Numbered from the stretch's first letter, positions 8,987 to 17,193 are shown. The stretch: 31,949 bases of DNA from Synergistaceae bacterium (GCA_030539135.1 JAUNSQ010000003.1:1-31949), one strand, 5' to 3'. The notes: generated by a model not told the origin, from the sequence alone. Made by a program: numbers and translations.

Positions 8987-9784
8987 TCAATCGTAATTAT
9001 TCAACAATGGTTCGTGAAAATAGTCGAGTATCATATTCACGTCGAAAAGGTTAAATATTTCGCGCTCAATACAAAAAGCGATAAGAAGGTCAAATGTGCT
9101 GCTTCTACTTAAGGCATATCCTGTGTATTCAAGCAACTCTGCGGTATCAGATTTACTCAGCTTCAACGCAAGCGCGAGTGCGATGACCGTCACCTTGCTC
9201 GGATGATATTTTTCGTCCGTGCGTATTTTTGAAAACACCCGCCTGTCCACCAAGGCGCGTTTGTAAACGGTACTGTCCCTTTCACCATGCTTGTCGATAA
9301 TCGAGAATAGCAAATCTCTGAATATTGGTTTTTGATGCCGCTTTATAAATGTTTCAAAATCTGTATTATGACAAGACATTGCCCGAGGTTTAATGTCCTC
9401 TACCGACGCAACACGTTTTCTGCTTATGCTTGGTTCGTCATAACTCAATGATGCTGGGCTAACATGCTTTTGAGGTTCTGTAGAAGCAGAAGCGTCACTA
9501 GATGATTCTTCATCTTTTCCTCGTTCTGAGCTTTCTTTGCGGGAGAAAGTCTGTTTCTCAGATTTTTCCTCTTGCCACTCTTCTATATCATCGCACATGG
9601 ACAAGATGGATAACTCAGCTTCTTCCAGCTTTGCTTCGCCAGCATGGATCATACGATTGCTATAATTTGGCTTTCTGTCGTAGTGGCTTTTAATATAGGT
9701 TTCTATTTCCTCAAACAATTTTGTATTCATTTTTAGTCTGTTGATCCGCAAATAATTCATGATATTTAATAGCTTATACAGCAT
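8987..9784 (-). CDS. Uncharacterised protein with FSKIR-type regulator-like C-terminal domain
   Basis: A 265-residue protein in three parts: a helical N-terminus (FEEIETYIKSHY near 23-34), a Ser/Glu/Lys-rich low-complexity linker (about 75-130), and a conserved C-terminal helical domain (about 145-265). The C-terminal domain includes VYKRALVDRRVFSKIRTD, HPSKVTVIALALALKL and GYALSRSSTFDLLI. From memory, this C-terminal domain recurs in Firmicutes-type proteins, often fused to macro domains or encoded near vWA genes. It resembles a degenerate XRE-like helix-turn-helix fold. The start at 9784 is set by AGGAGGG 7 nt upstream; the inner ATG at 9730 has no Shine-Dalgarno element. It diverges from the vWA gene across 124 bp. 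Function is unknown; a regulator or adaptor is plausible. Confidence 0.75.
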   Translation of the reverse strand: MLYKLLNIMNYLRINRLKMNTKLFEEIETYIKSHYDRKPNYSNRMIHAGEAKLEEAELSILSMCDDIEEWQEEKSEKQTFSRKESSERGKDEESSSDASASTEPQKHVSPASLSYDEPSISRKRVASVEDIKPRAMSCHNTDFETFIKRHQKPIFRDLLFSIIDKHGERDSTVYKRALVDRRVFSKIRTDEKYHPSKVTVIALALALKLSKSDTAELLEYTGYALSRSSTFDLLIAFCIEREIFNLFDVNMILDYFHEPLLNNYD

Positions 9785-9908
9785 TGAATATCCCTCCTAT
9801 TATTTTTAATTATGTATGTCTAAGCTGTAAAAATGTCGCTTATCGAGAGACCTTTCATCTTCTTACCTCTGCTACCCTGTCAGGTATTGGAAAGGAGGTG
9901 TGAGGGTA

Positions 9909-10511
9909 ATGGAGACGACAAAAAACAATATAACGGAACTCATATTCATACTTGACCGCAGCGGTTCCATGTCTGGCAAGGAGAGCGATGTTGTTGGAGG
10001 CTACAATTCTTTTATTGACAAACAAATTGAAGAACACGGGGAGACCGTGGTTACAACAGTATTGTTCAATGAACATTGCAAAACACTTTTTAATGGAGTG
10101 CCAGCAGGAAAAGCAAAACTTGTCTCTGAACAGTACGTAGCCAACGGCACGACAGCGCTTCTCGACGCGATTGGGAATACAATTTTTGACGTGAGCAGCC
10201 GCATTGCCAGAACTGCAGAATATCTGCGTCCACGAAACGTTATCGTTATTATCACTACCGATGGGCTTGAAAACGCGAGCCGCGAATTTACAAACAACAA
10301 AGTCAAAGAAATGATTGAACAACAGAAAAACCTCCTTGGTTGGAGTTTTATCTTCCTTGGCGCGGACATCGACGCCTATGCTGAAGCGCAAAAACTATCT
10401 ATTGCAGCATGCGATACCATCAAATACGATTCGTCGAAAGAGATCTTTAGCAGGGCTTTTTCTGGAAAAGTCTATGCTCGGTGCTCTGCCAAAATTGACG
10501 AACTTCTTTAA
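9909..10511 (+). CDS. vWA-domain protein (TerY-like)
   Basis: A 200-residue protein made of a single von Willebrand factor A domain. The metal-ion-dependent adhesion site is complete: DRSGS at 16-20 (DxSxS), Thr81 in NGTTALLD, and Asp118 in TTDGLEN. No signal peptide or membrane segment is visible, so it is cytoplasmic, as in the TerY-like family. The ATG at 9909 is chosen because a near-consensus AAAGGAGGTG ends 8 nt upstream; the upstream in-frame GTG at 9900 overlaps that element. It is divergent from the FSKIR-domain gene. Such domains usually mediate metal-dependent protein-protein interaction in stress or conflict-related complexes; the role here is unknown. Confidence 0.87.
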   Translation: METTKNNITELIFILDRSGSMSGKESDVVGGYNSFIDKQIEEHGETVVTTVLFNEHCKTLFNGVPAGKAKLVSEQYVANGTTALLDAIGNTIFDVSSRIARTAEYLRPRNVIVIITTDGLENASREFTNNKVKEMIEQQKNLLGWSFIFLGADIDAYAEAQKLSIAACDTIKYDSSKEIFSRAFSGKVYARCSAKIDELL

Positions 10512-10600
10512 AGCGCGACAGTATCATGCACCAATAGAATAACACCATGATGCGTCACGTTAAGTGTATTGAAAAATATTTAAGGATGAGGAGAATAATA

Positions 10601-11167
10601 ATGAGAAAACGCATTGCATTATTTGTAGCCCTAGGTATTGTCTTAACAGCAACGGTTGCCTTAGCAGTAACAGATTGGAAGCTTGCTGGGGCATGGAACT
10701 ATACTCTTTCCGTCCCGTCCGCAACAGTAGGCGGTAATCCAGCCTCTCTGACGGAGACAGGAATCCTGACAATGAAAATGACCGAGAACGGCGGCGTCGA
10801 ATACTTTAAATCATACGACCAGTCATATAGCGGCATACTCACCGTGTCTGGCAACAAACAGACATATAGCGGGAGCTTTAAAGATGAGGCATTAGAACCA
10901 ACAGCATATACACCGGGAAATAGCTATATCGTTAAAAGCACACAAAACATTAGTGGAACAACAGTCACAGCAACATACACGCTGACTCAGACGGAAGAAA
11001 ACAAAGTGACTGGAACTGCGGTCATCAAGTATGGAGCCGAAACGGCGAATGGCACAATAACGGCAACTCGCCCAAGCGCTGATAACGGTGGCGGCGGTTG
11101 CAGCGTAGGGTTTGGAGCTCTTGCACTATTGGCGTTAACGCCGCTTTTCTTTCGCAAAAAGAGATAG
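10601..11167 (+). CDS. Secreted Synerg-CTERM sorting-domain protein
   Basis: A 188-residue exported protein. The N-terminus has a basic start and hydrophobic core (MRKRIALFVALGIVLTATV, cleavage near ALA). The mature part (about 23-160) is Thr/Ser/Gly-rich with alternating hydrophobic residues, suggesting beta structure. The C-terminus has the tripartite sorting pattern GGGGCS (163-168), a hydrophobic helix, and FFRKKR. This matches the Synerg-CTERM signal of Synergistota and is the main taxonomic clue in the window. GAGGAG lies 7 nt before the chosen ATG; the longer frame starting at 10547 lacks comparable support. Presumably it is transferred to the cell surface after processing at the tail. 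Its ligand or role is unknown. Confidence 0.85.
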   Translation: MRKRIALFVALGIVLTATVALAVTDWKLAGAWNYTLSVPSATVGGNPASLTETGILTMKMTENGGVEYFKSYDQSYSGILTVSGNKQTYSGSFKDEALEPTAYTPGNSYIVKSTQNISGTTVTATYTLTQTEENKVTGTAVIKYGAETANGTITATRPSADNGGGGCSVGFGALALLALTPLFFRKKR

Positions 11168-11199
11168 TATTGACGATATTAAAATAAAATAAATTATTT

Positions 11200-11229
11200 A
11201 CGCAAGCGGCCCTTGTGGGCCGCTTGCGT
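11200..11229. terminator. Bidirectional hairpin terminator
   Basis: A perfect 13-bp stem: ACGCAAGCGGCCC (11200-11212) pairs with 11217-11229 around the tetraloop TTGT. On the minus strand it is followed by a T-rich run, fitting termination of the Fic gene. It also lies 33 bp behind the Synerg-CTERM gene on the plus strand. Confidence 0.85.
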
Positions 11230-11240
11230 TGTCTCAACCG

Positions 11241-12413
11241 TTAAGCTACAAAATACCTTTTCTTGTTTGTATAGACTGTAGCGCGGAGAAAGCCGAACTC
11301 CTCGAATTTCATCACGAAGGCTCTAACGGTGGCGTATGCGGCATTGCCGAAGTCGCGCTCAAGTTCCTTTGTCGAAAATTCCGAGTTACCGTAGGTAGCC
11401 ATGACAAATTCAAAAAGTTCTCGTTCTTTGAGTGTGATTTTCCCTGCTCCGACCGCTCTTTTGAAAATCTCCGAGTTGCCGACAGTCGCGGTGGGGAGCC
11501 ACGCAGCTTTGTTATATACATTTTCAACAATGTACGCGACAAACGGAGTAATGTCTATCCGTGAGCTGACTGCGGCGTTCTTCTCTATAAGATTGAACGC
11601 CTTGTAGTAATCGCTTCTGGTTTTATTTATCTGCGACGATATGCTGACGAGCAGCGCGGCTGGGTACCCGCGCTGTACGAGATGCCATATATTGAGAAGC
11701 CTAGCCATCCTGCCGTTGCCGTCGAAGTATGGATGTATATACGAGAGATAAAAATGTAGAACGGCGGCCTTTATTAAATCGTTCTCGCCGGTGTCTTCGT
11801 TTGCATAAGCGACAAGTCCTTTCATTGCGTTGGGCAGGGCTTCGTGCATCATCCCCCTGTGTTCGACCTTCCCGCCTACGACGAATACCGCGTCGTGTCT
11901 GTATTTGCCGCCCGGCAGAAGTCGGTTGCTGTCGCTAAGTTCGTCGGCAATAGATTTGTTATAGAGCCGATATATGTTTTCCTCGGAGATGTCGTTCGAC
12001 GGGTCGGATATAAATTCCAGTCCCAACTTGAGCCCCAATAGACGTCTTTCGTCGTTGTCGCGCGGCGCAGCGCCTCCTAGTATATTGCGTATACTCTCGC
12101 GGGATGAAGAAATATTTTCTATCTGGAGAGTCGAATATATCTCCTCCTCAAACGGCGCTTCGTCAATAGGCGCGAGCGTAGGACTTGTCGTCATGAGGCG
12201 TTTATAGGCGGCGGGGGCTATCTTTGACACGCAGTCACGCAGTACGATAGGCCTCTCAGAGAAATCACGCAACGGAAGCTCTTTTGCTAAGGACGATGAG
12301 TAAAGAAAATCCAACATATCCTTCAGAGCCTCAGGGTAATATTTATACTGCATCTTTTTCAAATCATCCACGTGTGGGTCTGAGAGCATCAAGCTTAAAT
12401 ATTTTAAATCCAT
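11241..12413 (-). CDS. Fic family protein with N-terminal inhibitory helix and wHTH domain
   Basis: A 390-residue Fic enzyme that probably transfers AMP (or another nucleotide moiety) to a protein hydroxyl. The catalytic motif is complete: HPYFDGNGRMAR at 227-238. A class II inhibitory motif [S/T]xxxE[G/N] is visible upstream as TLQIEN at 95-100, implying autoinhibition through its Glu. Residues about 325-385 look like a winged helix-turn-helix (LKERELFEFVM... STKELERDF... ATVRAFVMKFEEFGFL), so it may bind DNA. AGGAAG precedes the ATG. Upstream is a long palindrome suited to autoregulation. No separate antitoxin gene is seen next to it, consistent with built-in inhibition. Target protein unknown. 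Confidence 0.9.
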   Translation of the reverse strand: MDLKYLSLMLSDPHVDDLKKMQYKYYPEALKDMLDFLYSSSLAKELPLRDFSERPIVLRDCVSKIAPAAYKRLMTTSPTLAPIDEAPFEEEIYSTLQIENISSSRESIRNILGGAAPRDNDERRLLGLKLGLEFISDPSNDISEENIYRLYNKSIADELSDSNRLLPGGKYRHDAVFVVGGKVEHRGMMHEALPNAMKGLVAYANEDTGENDLIKAAVLHFYLSYIHPYFDGNGRMARLLNIWHLVQRGYPAALLVSISSQINKTRSDYYKAFNLIEKNAAVSSRIDITPFVAYIVENVYNKAAWLPTATVGNSEIFKRAVGAGKITLKERELFEFVMATYGNSEFSTKELERDFGNAAYATVRAFVMKFEEFGFLRATVYTNKKRYFVA

Positions 12414-12426
12414 TCCAACGCTTCCT

Positions 12427-12467
12427 AACTGATATAAATTGATATCAATTTGTATCAGTTTATATCA
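12427..12467. promoter_or_regulatory. Palindromic putative operator upstream of the Fic gene
   Basis: AAATTGATATCAATTT (12436-12451) is a perfect 16-bp palindrome. Symmetry extends over 12427-12460 (34 bp) with one mismatched pair (12435/12452). An additional half-site TTATATCA at 12460-12467 is the inverse of TGATATAA at 12430-12437. It starts 14 bp upstream of the Fic start codon, overlapping where its promoter should be. It is a plausible binding site for the Fic protein's own winged-helix domain. Confidence 0.6.
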
Positions 12468-12622
12468 TCTTTGGTTTTTCTTCAACAGCATGTCGACGTT
12501 TAGAACAAAAATTATTCGCGGAATAGAAAAATATTGTTTCATTGGCTTCGTTATGGTTTAATTAGCATGTAAATAGCTTTAATAATTCGATAAATTTTGA
12601 TTTCATATTGGGAGGGCGACTT

Positions 12623-14197
12623 ATGTACACAGAAGGTAAGATCTATATCGCAAAATCGGACAAACAGATATATCTCATGCCGGAGATGGCCAACAGGCAC
12701 GGGCTTATCGCGGGCGCGACTGGCACTGGAAAGACGATATCGTTAAAAGTCTTAGCCGAGTCTTTCAGCGATATGGGAGTCCCTGTGTTCCTCACGGATA
12801 TCAAGGGCGACCTTGCCGGAATGTGCCGCCCCGGCGTAGACAGCGAGGATATGCAGAAGCGCATAGCTAAGTTTGGACTCGCGCCACTTGGTTTTACGTA
12901 TAAGGAATATCCGACGTGCTTCTGGGATATTTACGGAGAGGCTGGACACTCTGTCCGCGCGACGATATCTGAGATGGGGCCGCTGCTCTTGGCAAGGCTG
13001 CTCGACCTGAACGACACTCAGGCCGGAGTGCTGAGCATAGTCTTCCGCGTCGCCGACGACAGGGGGCTGTTGCTGCTTGACCTCAAAGACCTTCGCTCGA
13101 TGCTGAATTATGTTGCCGAGAACGCGAAGGAGTTCACGCTTCAATACGGAAACATCGCCGCGCAGAGCGTTGGAGCTATCCAGCGCTCGCTGCTTATGCT
13201 CGAGGATGAAGGCGGGGATATATTCTTCGGCGAACCAGCTCTCCAGATAAACGACTGGATAAGGACGGACAGCGCTGGGCGCGGGATGATAAACATACTG
13301 CACTGCGTGAAGCTGTTCCAGCATTCTTCGCTCTACGCCACATTCCTGCTCTGGATGCTCTCCGAGCTGTTTGAGGCTCTGCCGGAGGTCGGCGACCCGA
13401 AGAAGCCGCGTATGGTGTTCTTCTTCGACGAAGCCCATCTGCTGTTCAACGACGCGCCGAAGGTCCTGCTCCAGAAGATAGAACAGGTAGTCCGCCTCAT
13501 TCGCTCAAAGGGCGTAGGCGTCTACTTTATCACGCAGAACCCGAAGGACGTTCCTGATACGATACTCGCACAGCTTGGCAACCGCATACAGCATGCCCTC
13601 CGCGCATATTCTCCCGCGGAGCAGAAGGTTGTCCGCGCTGCGGCGGAGACTTTCCGCGTAAACCCGGCGTTCGATACGGAAGAGGCGATCACTCAGCTTG
13701 GCACGGGCGAGGCCCTCGTCTCGTTCCTGCAGCTTGACGGCACGCCGTCTGTAGTCGAGAGAGCGTTTATACTGCCGCCGCAGAGCAAGATGGGAGACAT
13801 CGACGACGCCACGAGGAAAGAGGTTATAGCGATGAGCCCGATTGGGCCGAAGTACGACACTATAGTCGACCGCGATTCGGCCTACGAATATATCATGGCG
13901 AAGTATAAACGCGACACCGCCGAGAAAGAAGACGAAGAGAACCGCATAAAGCAGCTCAAAGAGGAGAAGGAACAGGCTAAGCTCGACGCGGCCCGCGAGA
14001 AGGAAGAAGAGAGAGAACGCATCCGCGCGGAGAAGCAGGCCGAAAAGGAAGAGAAGGAGCGCATCAGAGAACAGAAGAACTCTATGGCGGGGCTCTTTGG
14101 CAACGCTGTTAAGAGAAAGGCTATCAACAAAGCCGCGCAGGAGATACTCAACTTCGGAATGCGCAGTCTGCTTGGGACTCTGACAAAGAGAAGATAA
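12623..14197 (+). CDS. HerA-like (YjgR/DUF853-type) ATPase
   Basis: A 524-residue P-loop ATPase of the HerA/FtsK group, closest in pattern to YjgR. Its N-terminus reads NRHGLIAGATGTGKT with Walker A at 31-38, then LAESFSDMGVPVFLTDIKGDL, which is typical of that family. Walker B is MVFFFDEAHLLF near 267-278, followed by VRLIRSKGVGVYFITQNPKDVPD and an arginine-rich LGNRIQHALRA region. The C-terminal part (about 425-490) is a highly charged Glu/Lys/Arg coiled coil, then a short conserved tail. Start ATG 12623 has GGAGGG 6 nt upstream. No NurA nuclease neighbour is present, unlike archaeal HerA. Biological role of the YjgR group is not established. Confidence 0.88.
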   Translation: MYTEGKIYIAKSDKQIYLMPEMANRHGLIAGATGTGKTISLKVLAESFSDMGVPVFLTDIKGDLAGMCRPGVDSEDMQKRIAKFGLAPLGFTYKEYPTCFWDIYGEAGHSVRATISEMGPLLLARLLDLNDTQAGVLSIVFRVADDRGLLLLDLKDLRSMLNYVAENAKEFTLQYGNIAAQSVGAIQRSLLMLEDEGGDIFFGEPALQINDWIRTDSAGRGMINILHCVKLFQHSSLYATFLLWMLSELFEALPEVGDPKKPRMVFFFDEAHLLFNDAPKVLLQKIEQVVRLIRSKGVGVYFITQNPKDVPDTILAQLGNRIQHALRAYSPAEQKVVRAAAETFRVNPAFDTEEAITQLGTGEALVSFLQLDGTPSVVERAFILPPQSKMGDIDDATRKEVIAMSPIGPKYDTIVDRDSAYEYIMAKYKRDTAEKEDEENRIKQLKEEKEQAKLDAAREKEEERERIRAEKQAEKEEKERIREQKNSMAGLFGNAVKRKAINKAAQEILNFGMRSLLGTLTKRR

Positions 14198-14224
14198 TAA
14201 ATTTACGATATACGTACAGCAAAG

Positions 14225-14252
14225 AGGGCGGCCGCTGATAAGCGACCGCCCT
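14225..14252. terminator. Hairpin terminator between convergent genes
   Basis: Arms 14225-14236 and 14241-14252 pair over 12 positions with one mismatch around a GATA tetraloop (AGGGCGG at the base). It is followed by a T/A-rich stretch with TTTT. It lies between the HerA-like gene and the convergent AEC transporter gene and could serve both. Confidence 0.75.
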
Positions 14253-14277
14253 TCATCATATATTTTAGCTTACGGTA

Positions 14278-15222
14278 TCAGACGAGCCCGAGCACATGCG
14301 CCCAGACTGGTATCGCTATCGCGCCAAGCACCGTCGTTGACGCCACGAGGTCCGCGCCGTAATCTCCGTCCATGCCCATCTCCCTCGCGAGTATGAAGCA
14401 GTTGACGGCGGACGGCATCGCGCTGAGCATGACGGTGACCTGCATAAGTTCGTGCTGCACGGGGAAGAGGTTAAGAAACAGCAGCATGAGCAGAGGATGT
14501 ATCATGAGTTTGATAAAGCAGTCTTCCCACGTTCTGCGCAGCATGTCCGCTACGTTGGCAAAGCATGAAAGGTCTAGGGTGCCTCCAAGTCCAATGAGCG
14601 CGACGGCTGTAGCCGCCTGGCTCATAAGCTTCATCGCCTCGTCGATGGCGAGAGGCAGTCTGTCAATCCCTATGAGCGCGAACAGCAGGCCGAGTACGCA
14701 TGATATGACCATGGGGTTAACGGCGAGTTTCTTAAAAGTTTTCTTTACTGTGTCCATTGATAATTTGCCGTACTGGGCGATCTCGGCCGCAGAGATCGAC
14801 AGGATGTGATATCCGATGATCGTCACGGCGATGTAGAGCGACGCATAATGGAGCCCTGTTTCGCCCATCGCGAGCTGCACGACGGGAAATCCGAGATATA
14901 TATTGTTGCCGCGCATCGACGACATGACAGACACCGCTATAGTGTTCGGCTTTCCTTTGTGGTAAATGCGCGAGGACGCTAGCCATGCAAATCCAAGCGT
15001 CGCAATGTAGGCTAAGATGGACGCGATGAACAGGTTGGGCTGCGTCAGCACCTCTCTGCCGGATGTAAACGTAGTCCTGAACAAAAGCATAGGGAGTATG
15101 ACCCAGTAAAGAGTCTTCGTAAGTGTCTTTATCTCCCTCGCTTCATAAAAACCATATCTGCGAAGCAAATTTCCGGTTATAATAATCAGTATCAGAGGAA
15201 GGACGAGATTTAGTCCGAGCAT
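14278..15222 (-). CDS. AEC (auxin efflux carrier) family transporter
   Basis: A 314-residue, very hydrophobic protein with about ten predicted membrane helices in two five-helix halves. The N-terminus NLVLPLILIIITGNLLRRYG and the segment TLTKTLYWVILPMLLF are typical of the AEC/membrane transport protein family. A second repeat begins near AVNPMVISCVLGLLFALIG and ends with MPSAVNCFILAREMGMDGD... ASTTVLGAIAIPVWAHVL, the conserved C-terminal pattern. Bacterial members export or exchange small organic anions such as malate, so a carboxylate carrier is likely, but the substrate is not evident. AAAGGAAG lies upstream of the ATG. Its start region is divergent from the metallo-hydrolase gene. Confidence 0.88.
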   Translation of the reverse strand: MLGLNLVLPLILIIITGNLLRRYGFYEAREIKTLTKTLYWVILPMLLFRTTFTSGREVLTQPNLFIASILAYIATLGFAWLASSRIYHKGKPNTIAVSVMSSMRGNNIYLGFPVVQLAMGETGLHYASLYIAVTIIGYHILSISAAEIAQYGKLSMDTVKKTFKKLAVNPMVISCVLGLLFALIGIDRLPLAIDEAMKLMSQAATAVALIGLGGTLDLSCFANVADMLRRTWEDCFIKLMIHPLLMLLFLNLFPVQHELMQVTVMLSAMPSAVNCFILAREMGMDGDYGADLVASTTVLGAIAIPVWAHVLGLV

Positions 15223-15280
15223 GAACAGCTTCCTTTCAAATTTTCTCTGGTGGTTAGATTATACCCGAAATGGAGGCCAA

Positions 15281-16153
15281 ATGTTGAGATTTGCAGAACG
15301 TATAAAAATATTCAAGACGAAGATATTTTTGCTGGCCATTCTCGCAATAATTTGCGCCGCGGGCGCGTGCAGCGCCGACGGCGAAAAACTTCTGCGCTTC
15401 TATGGACTTGACGTTGGGCAGGGCGACTCTTTCTTCTTCATCTTCCCGGACGGAAAGACTATGCTCATTGACGCAGGACCGGAGGACGCAGGGCGAAAGA
15501 TCGTCCGTTATATCAAGAGCTGCGGCGTGAAGAAGATAGATCTCCTAGTCGCGACACATCCTCACTCAGACCATATCGGCGGGATGCAGGCTGTGCTTAA
15601 AAATTTTGAGATAGGCAAGATATGGGACTCGGGGTACAACCATGGCTCCAAGCCTCAGGAGGATTTCTACCGCAGGATAAAAAAGGAAAACATCCCGTTC
15701 GGCAGGCCAAAGCGGGGCTACTCTGAGAAGTTCGGTGGAGCTGTGATAGATGTTCTCGCCCCGTCGAAGCTGCTCAAGGGGACGGCGCGTGACGCTAATA
15801 ACAATTGTATCGTGCTTCGGATAACTTACGGCTCCGTGAGCTTCCTTATGACCGCGGATATGGAGAGGGAACAGCGCATGACCATCCCTGCCCTCCCCCA
15901 GTCTACAGTGCTTAAGGCCGCGCATCACGGGAGCTATAACGGAACAGATCGGCATGTGCTGGACAGCGTAGCGCCGAAGTTTGTCGTCCTGAGTTATGGA
16001 AAGGGCAACCCTTACGGCTATCCGCACAAAGAGATCGTCGGAGATATCGCCAAGAGAAAGCTGATACGCTTCGACACCGCGGACGGCGTCGTAAAATTGA
16101 AGACGGATGGCCAAAATATCAGCTACCCGTCAGAAGCGGAGGGAAAGAAATGA
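15281..16153 (+). CDS. Exported ComEC/Rec2-like metallo-beta-lactamase-fold hydrolase
   Basis: A 290-residue protein. A hydrophobic N-terminal segment (KIFLLAILAIICAAGAC, about 14-30) is an export signal or anchor; Cys30 could be lipidated but the lipobox is poor. The MBL domain follows: LDVGQGDS (43-50), IDAGP (63-67), the metal-binding THPHSDH (92-98), NNNCIVLRI, TADME and AAHHGSYNGT with a further metal-ligand His. This is the pattern of the extracellular ComEC MBL domain and its stand-alone relatives, which act as phosphodiesterases or nucleases. ATG 15281 is chosen because TGGAGG precedes it and it gives a normal signal. The next gene (DUF3006) overlaps by ATGA, a recurring pairing. Confidence 0.85.
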   Translation: MLRFAERIKIFKTKIFLLAILAIICAAGACSADGEKLLRFYGLDVGQGDSFFFIFPDGKTMLIDAGPEDAGRKIVRYIKSCGVKKIDLLVATHPHSDHIGGMQAVLKNFEIGKIWDSGYNHGSKPQEDFYRRIKKENIPFGRPKRGYSEKFGGAVIDVLAPSKLLKGTARDANNNCIVLRITYGSVSFLMTADMEREQRMTIPALPQSTVLKAAHHGSYNGTDRHVLDSVAPKFVVLSYGKGNPYGYPHKEIVGDIAKRKLIRFDTADGVVKLKTDGQNISYPSEAEGKK

Positions 16154-16389
16154 GAGAGAAAAGTTTGCTGGCGTTCGTCGATTCTATAAACGGCGACATC
16201 TGCCGCGTCCTTCTTGGGGCTGGTTCCGCGCCCGTCGATATCCCGCTCGCGCTTCTTCCGCCGGGGATCGAAGAGGGTTCGTCGTTCATGGTCAAGTTCA
16301 CAGAGCCACGAGTCGATCTTGAAAGAAAAAATAGAGTCGCGGAGCTCATAAAAGAAATGGAGACTGGAATATGCCATTGCTCAGAATAG
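16150..16389 (+). CDS. DUF3006 family small protein
   Basis: A 79-residue protein matching the DUF3006 pattern: FVDSINGDICRVLL at the start, DIPLALLPPGIEEG in the middle, and a basic helical end with ERKNRVAELIKEM. The core probably forms a small beta-barrel. Its ATG lies inside the TGA of the metallo-hydrolase gene (ATGA), and it overlaps the start of the following nitrilase gene by 19 bp, so the three are translationally coupled. DUF3006 genes commonly sit beside ComEC-like MBL hydrolases; function is not established. GGAGGGAAAG precedes the start. Confidence 0.87.
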   Translation: MREKSLLAFVDSINGDICRVLLGAGSAPVDIPLALLPPGIEEGSSFMVKFTEPRVDLERKNRVAELIKEMETGICHCSE

Positions 16390-17165
16390 GGGTCATACAG
16401 ACGGACGTGAAACTCGGCGACAGAGCCGGTAACTACGCGAGGGCCGAAGCTATGATCGACGAGGCATACAGGCCGTCGGACATCCCGACCGCGCTGCTGC
16501 TGCCGGAGCTGTGGGACGTAGGCTACGCGATAGAACAGCCGGACGTCTACAGCGACCCTGACGCGAAGATGGCCGCGGAATTTTTGGGCAGGCTCGCAAA
16601 AAAATACAAGTGCTGGTTCGTAGGCGGCTCCGTCTTTGCCGTGACTGAGCATGGCCCAGTCAACCGCGCGATGGCCGTCTCGCCCAGCGGCGAATATGTC
16701 GCGCATTATGATAAGGCGCACCTCTTCCCCGGCATGGACGAGGATAAATTTTTGAAGCCGGGAAACTCTAGGACGCATGTCGAAATTTGCGGTGTGAACG
16801 CCGGGATGGCTCTATGCTACGACATCCGTTTCTGCGAATGGACTAGCCTCTACGCCGTAGACGGAACGGAGGCGCTGTTTGTCGCTGCGGAGTGGCCAAT
16901 ACGCCGCGTCGAACACTGGCGTCTGCTTATTCAGGCGCGCGCTGTTGAAAATATGATGTACGCGGCGGGCTGCAACAGGTGCGGAGACGGAGGCGGATTT
17001 ACGTTTGGCGGGCATTCTATGATAGTCGACCCGTGGGGGAAGATACTCTGCGAGTGCGGAGACAGACCGGAGGCGGCGTTTGCCGTCATAGATACGAGCG
17101 AGGTTTCAAAGGGCCGCGGTCTTCTGCGCACATTTGAGATGCGCCGCCCGGAAATATACAGGTAA
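16371..17165 (+). CDS. Nitrilase-superfamily carbon-nitrogen hydrolase
   Basis: A 264-residue amidase with the Glu-Lys-Cys triad of the superfamily: Glu46 in LLLPELWDVGY, Lys115 in YDKAHLFPGMDE, and Cys149 in GMALCYDIRFCEW. Later family motifs AEWP, HWRLLIQARAVEN and GHSMIVDPWGKIL are present. The pattern resembles the omega-amidase/YafV branch, which hydrolyses alpha-ketoglutaramate-like amides, but related branches (N-carbamoyl amino acid hydrolases, 2-oxoglutaramate amidases) cannot be excluded. It is the third gene of the overlapping trio; GGAG lies 8 nt before its ATG. No signal peptide, so cytoplasmic. Confidence 0.9.
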   Translation: MPLLRIGVIQTDVKLGDRAGNYARAEAMIDEAYRPSDIPTALLLPELWDVGYAIEQPDVYSDPDAKMAAEFLGRLAKKYKCWFVGGSVFAVTEHGPVNRAMAVSPSGEYVAHYDKAHLFPGMDEDKFLKPGNSRTHVEICGVNAGMALCYDIRFCEWTSLYAVDGTEALFVAAEWPIRRVEHWRLLIQARAVENMMYAAGCNRCGDGGGFTFGGHSMIVDPWGKILCECGDRPEAAFAVIDTSEVSKGRGLLRTFEMRRPEIYR

Positions 17166-17193
17166 CGCGCCGAGCCGAAATAAGAAAATTATC

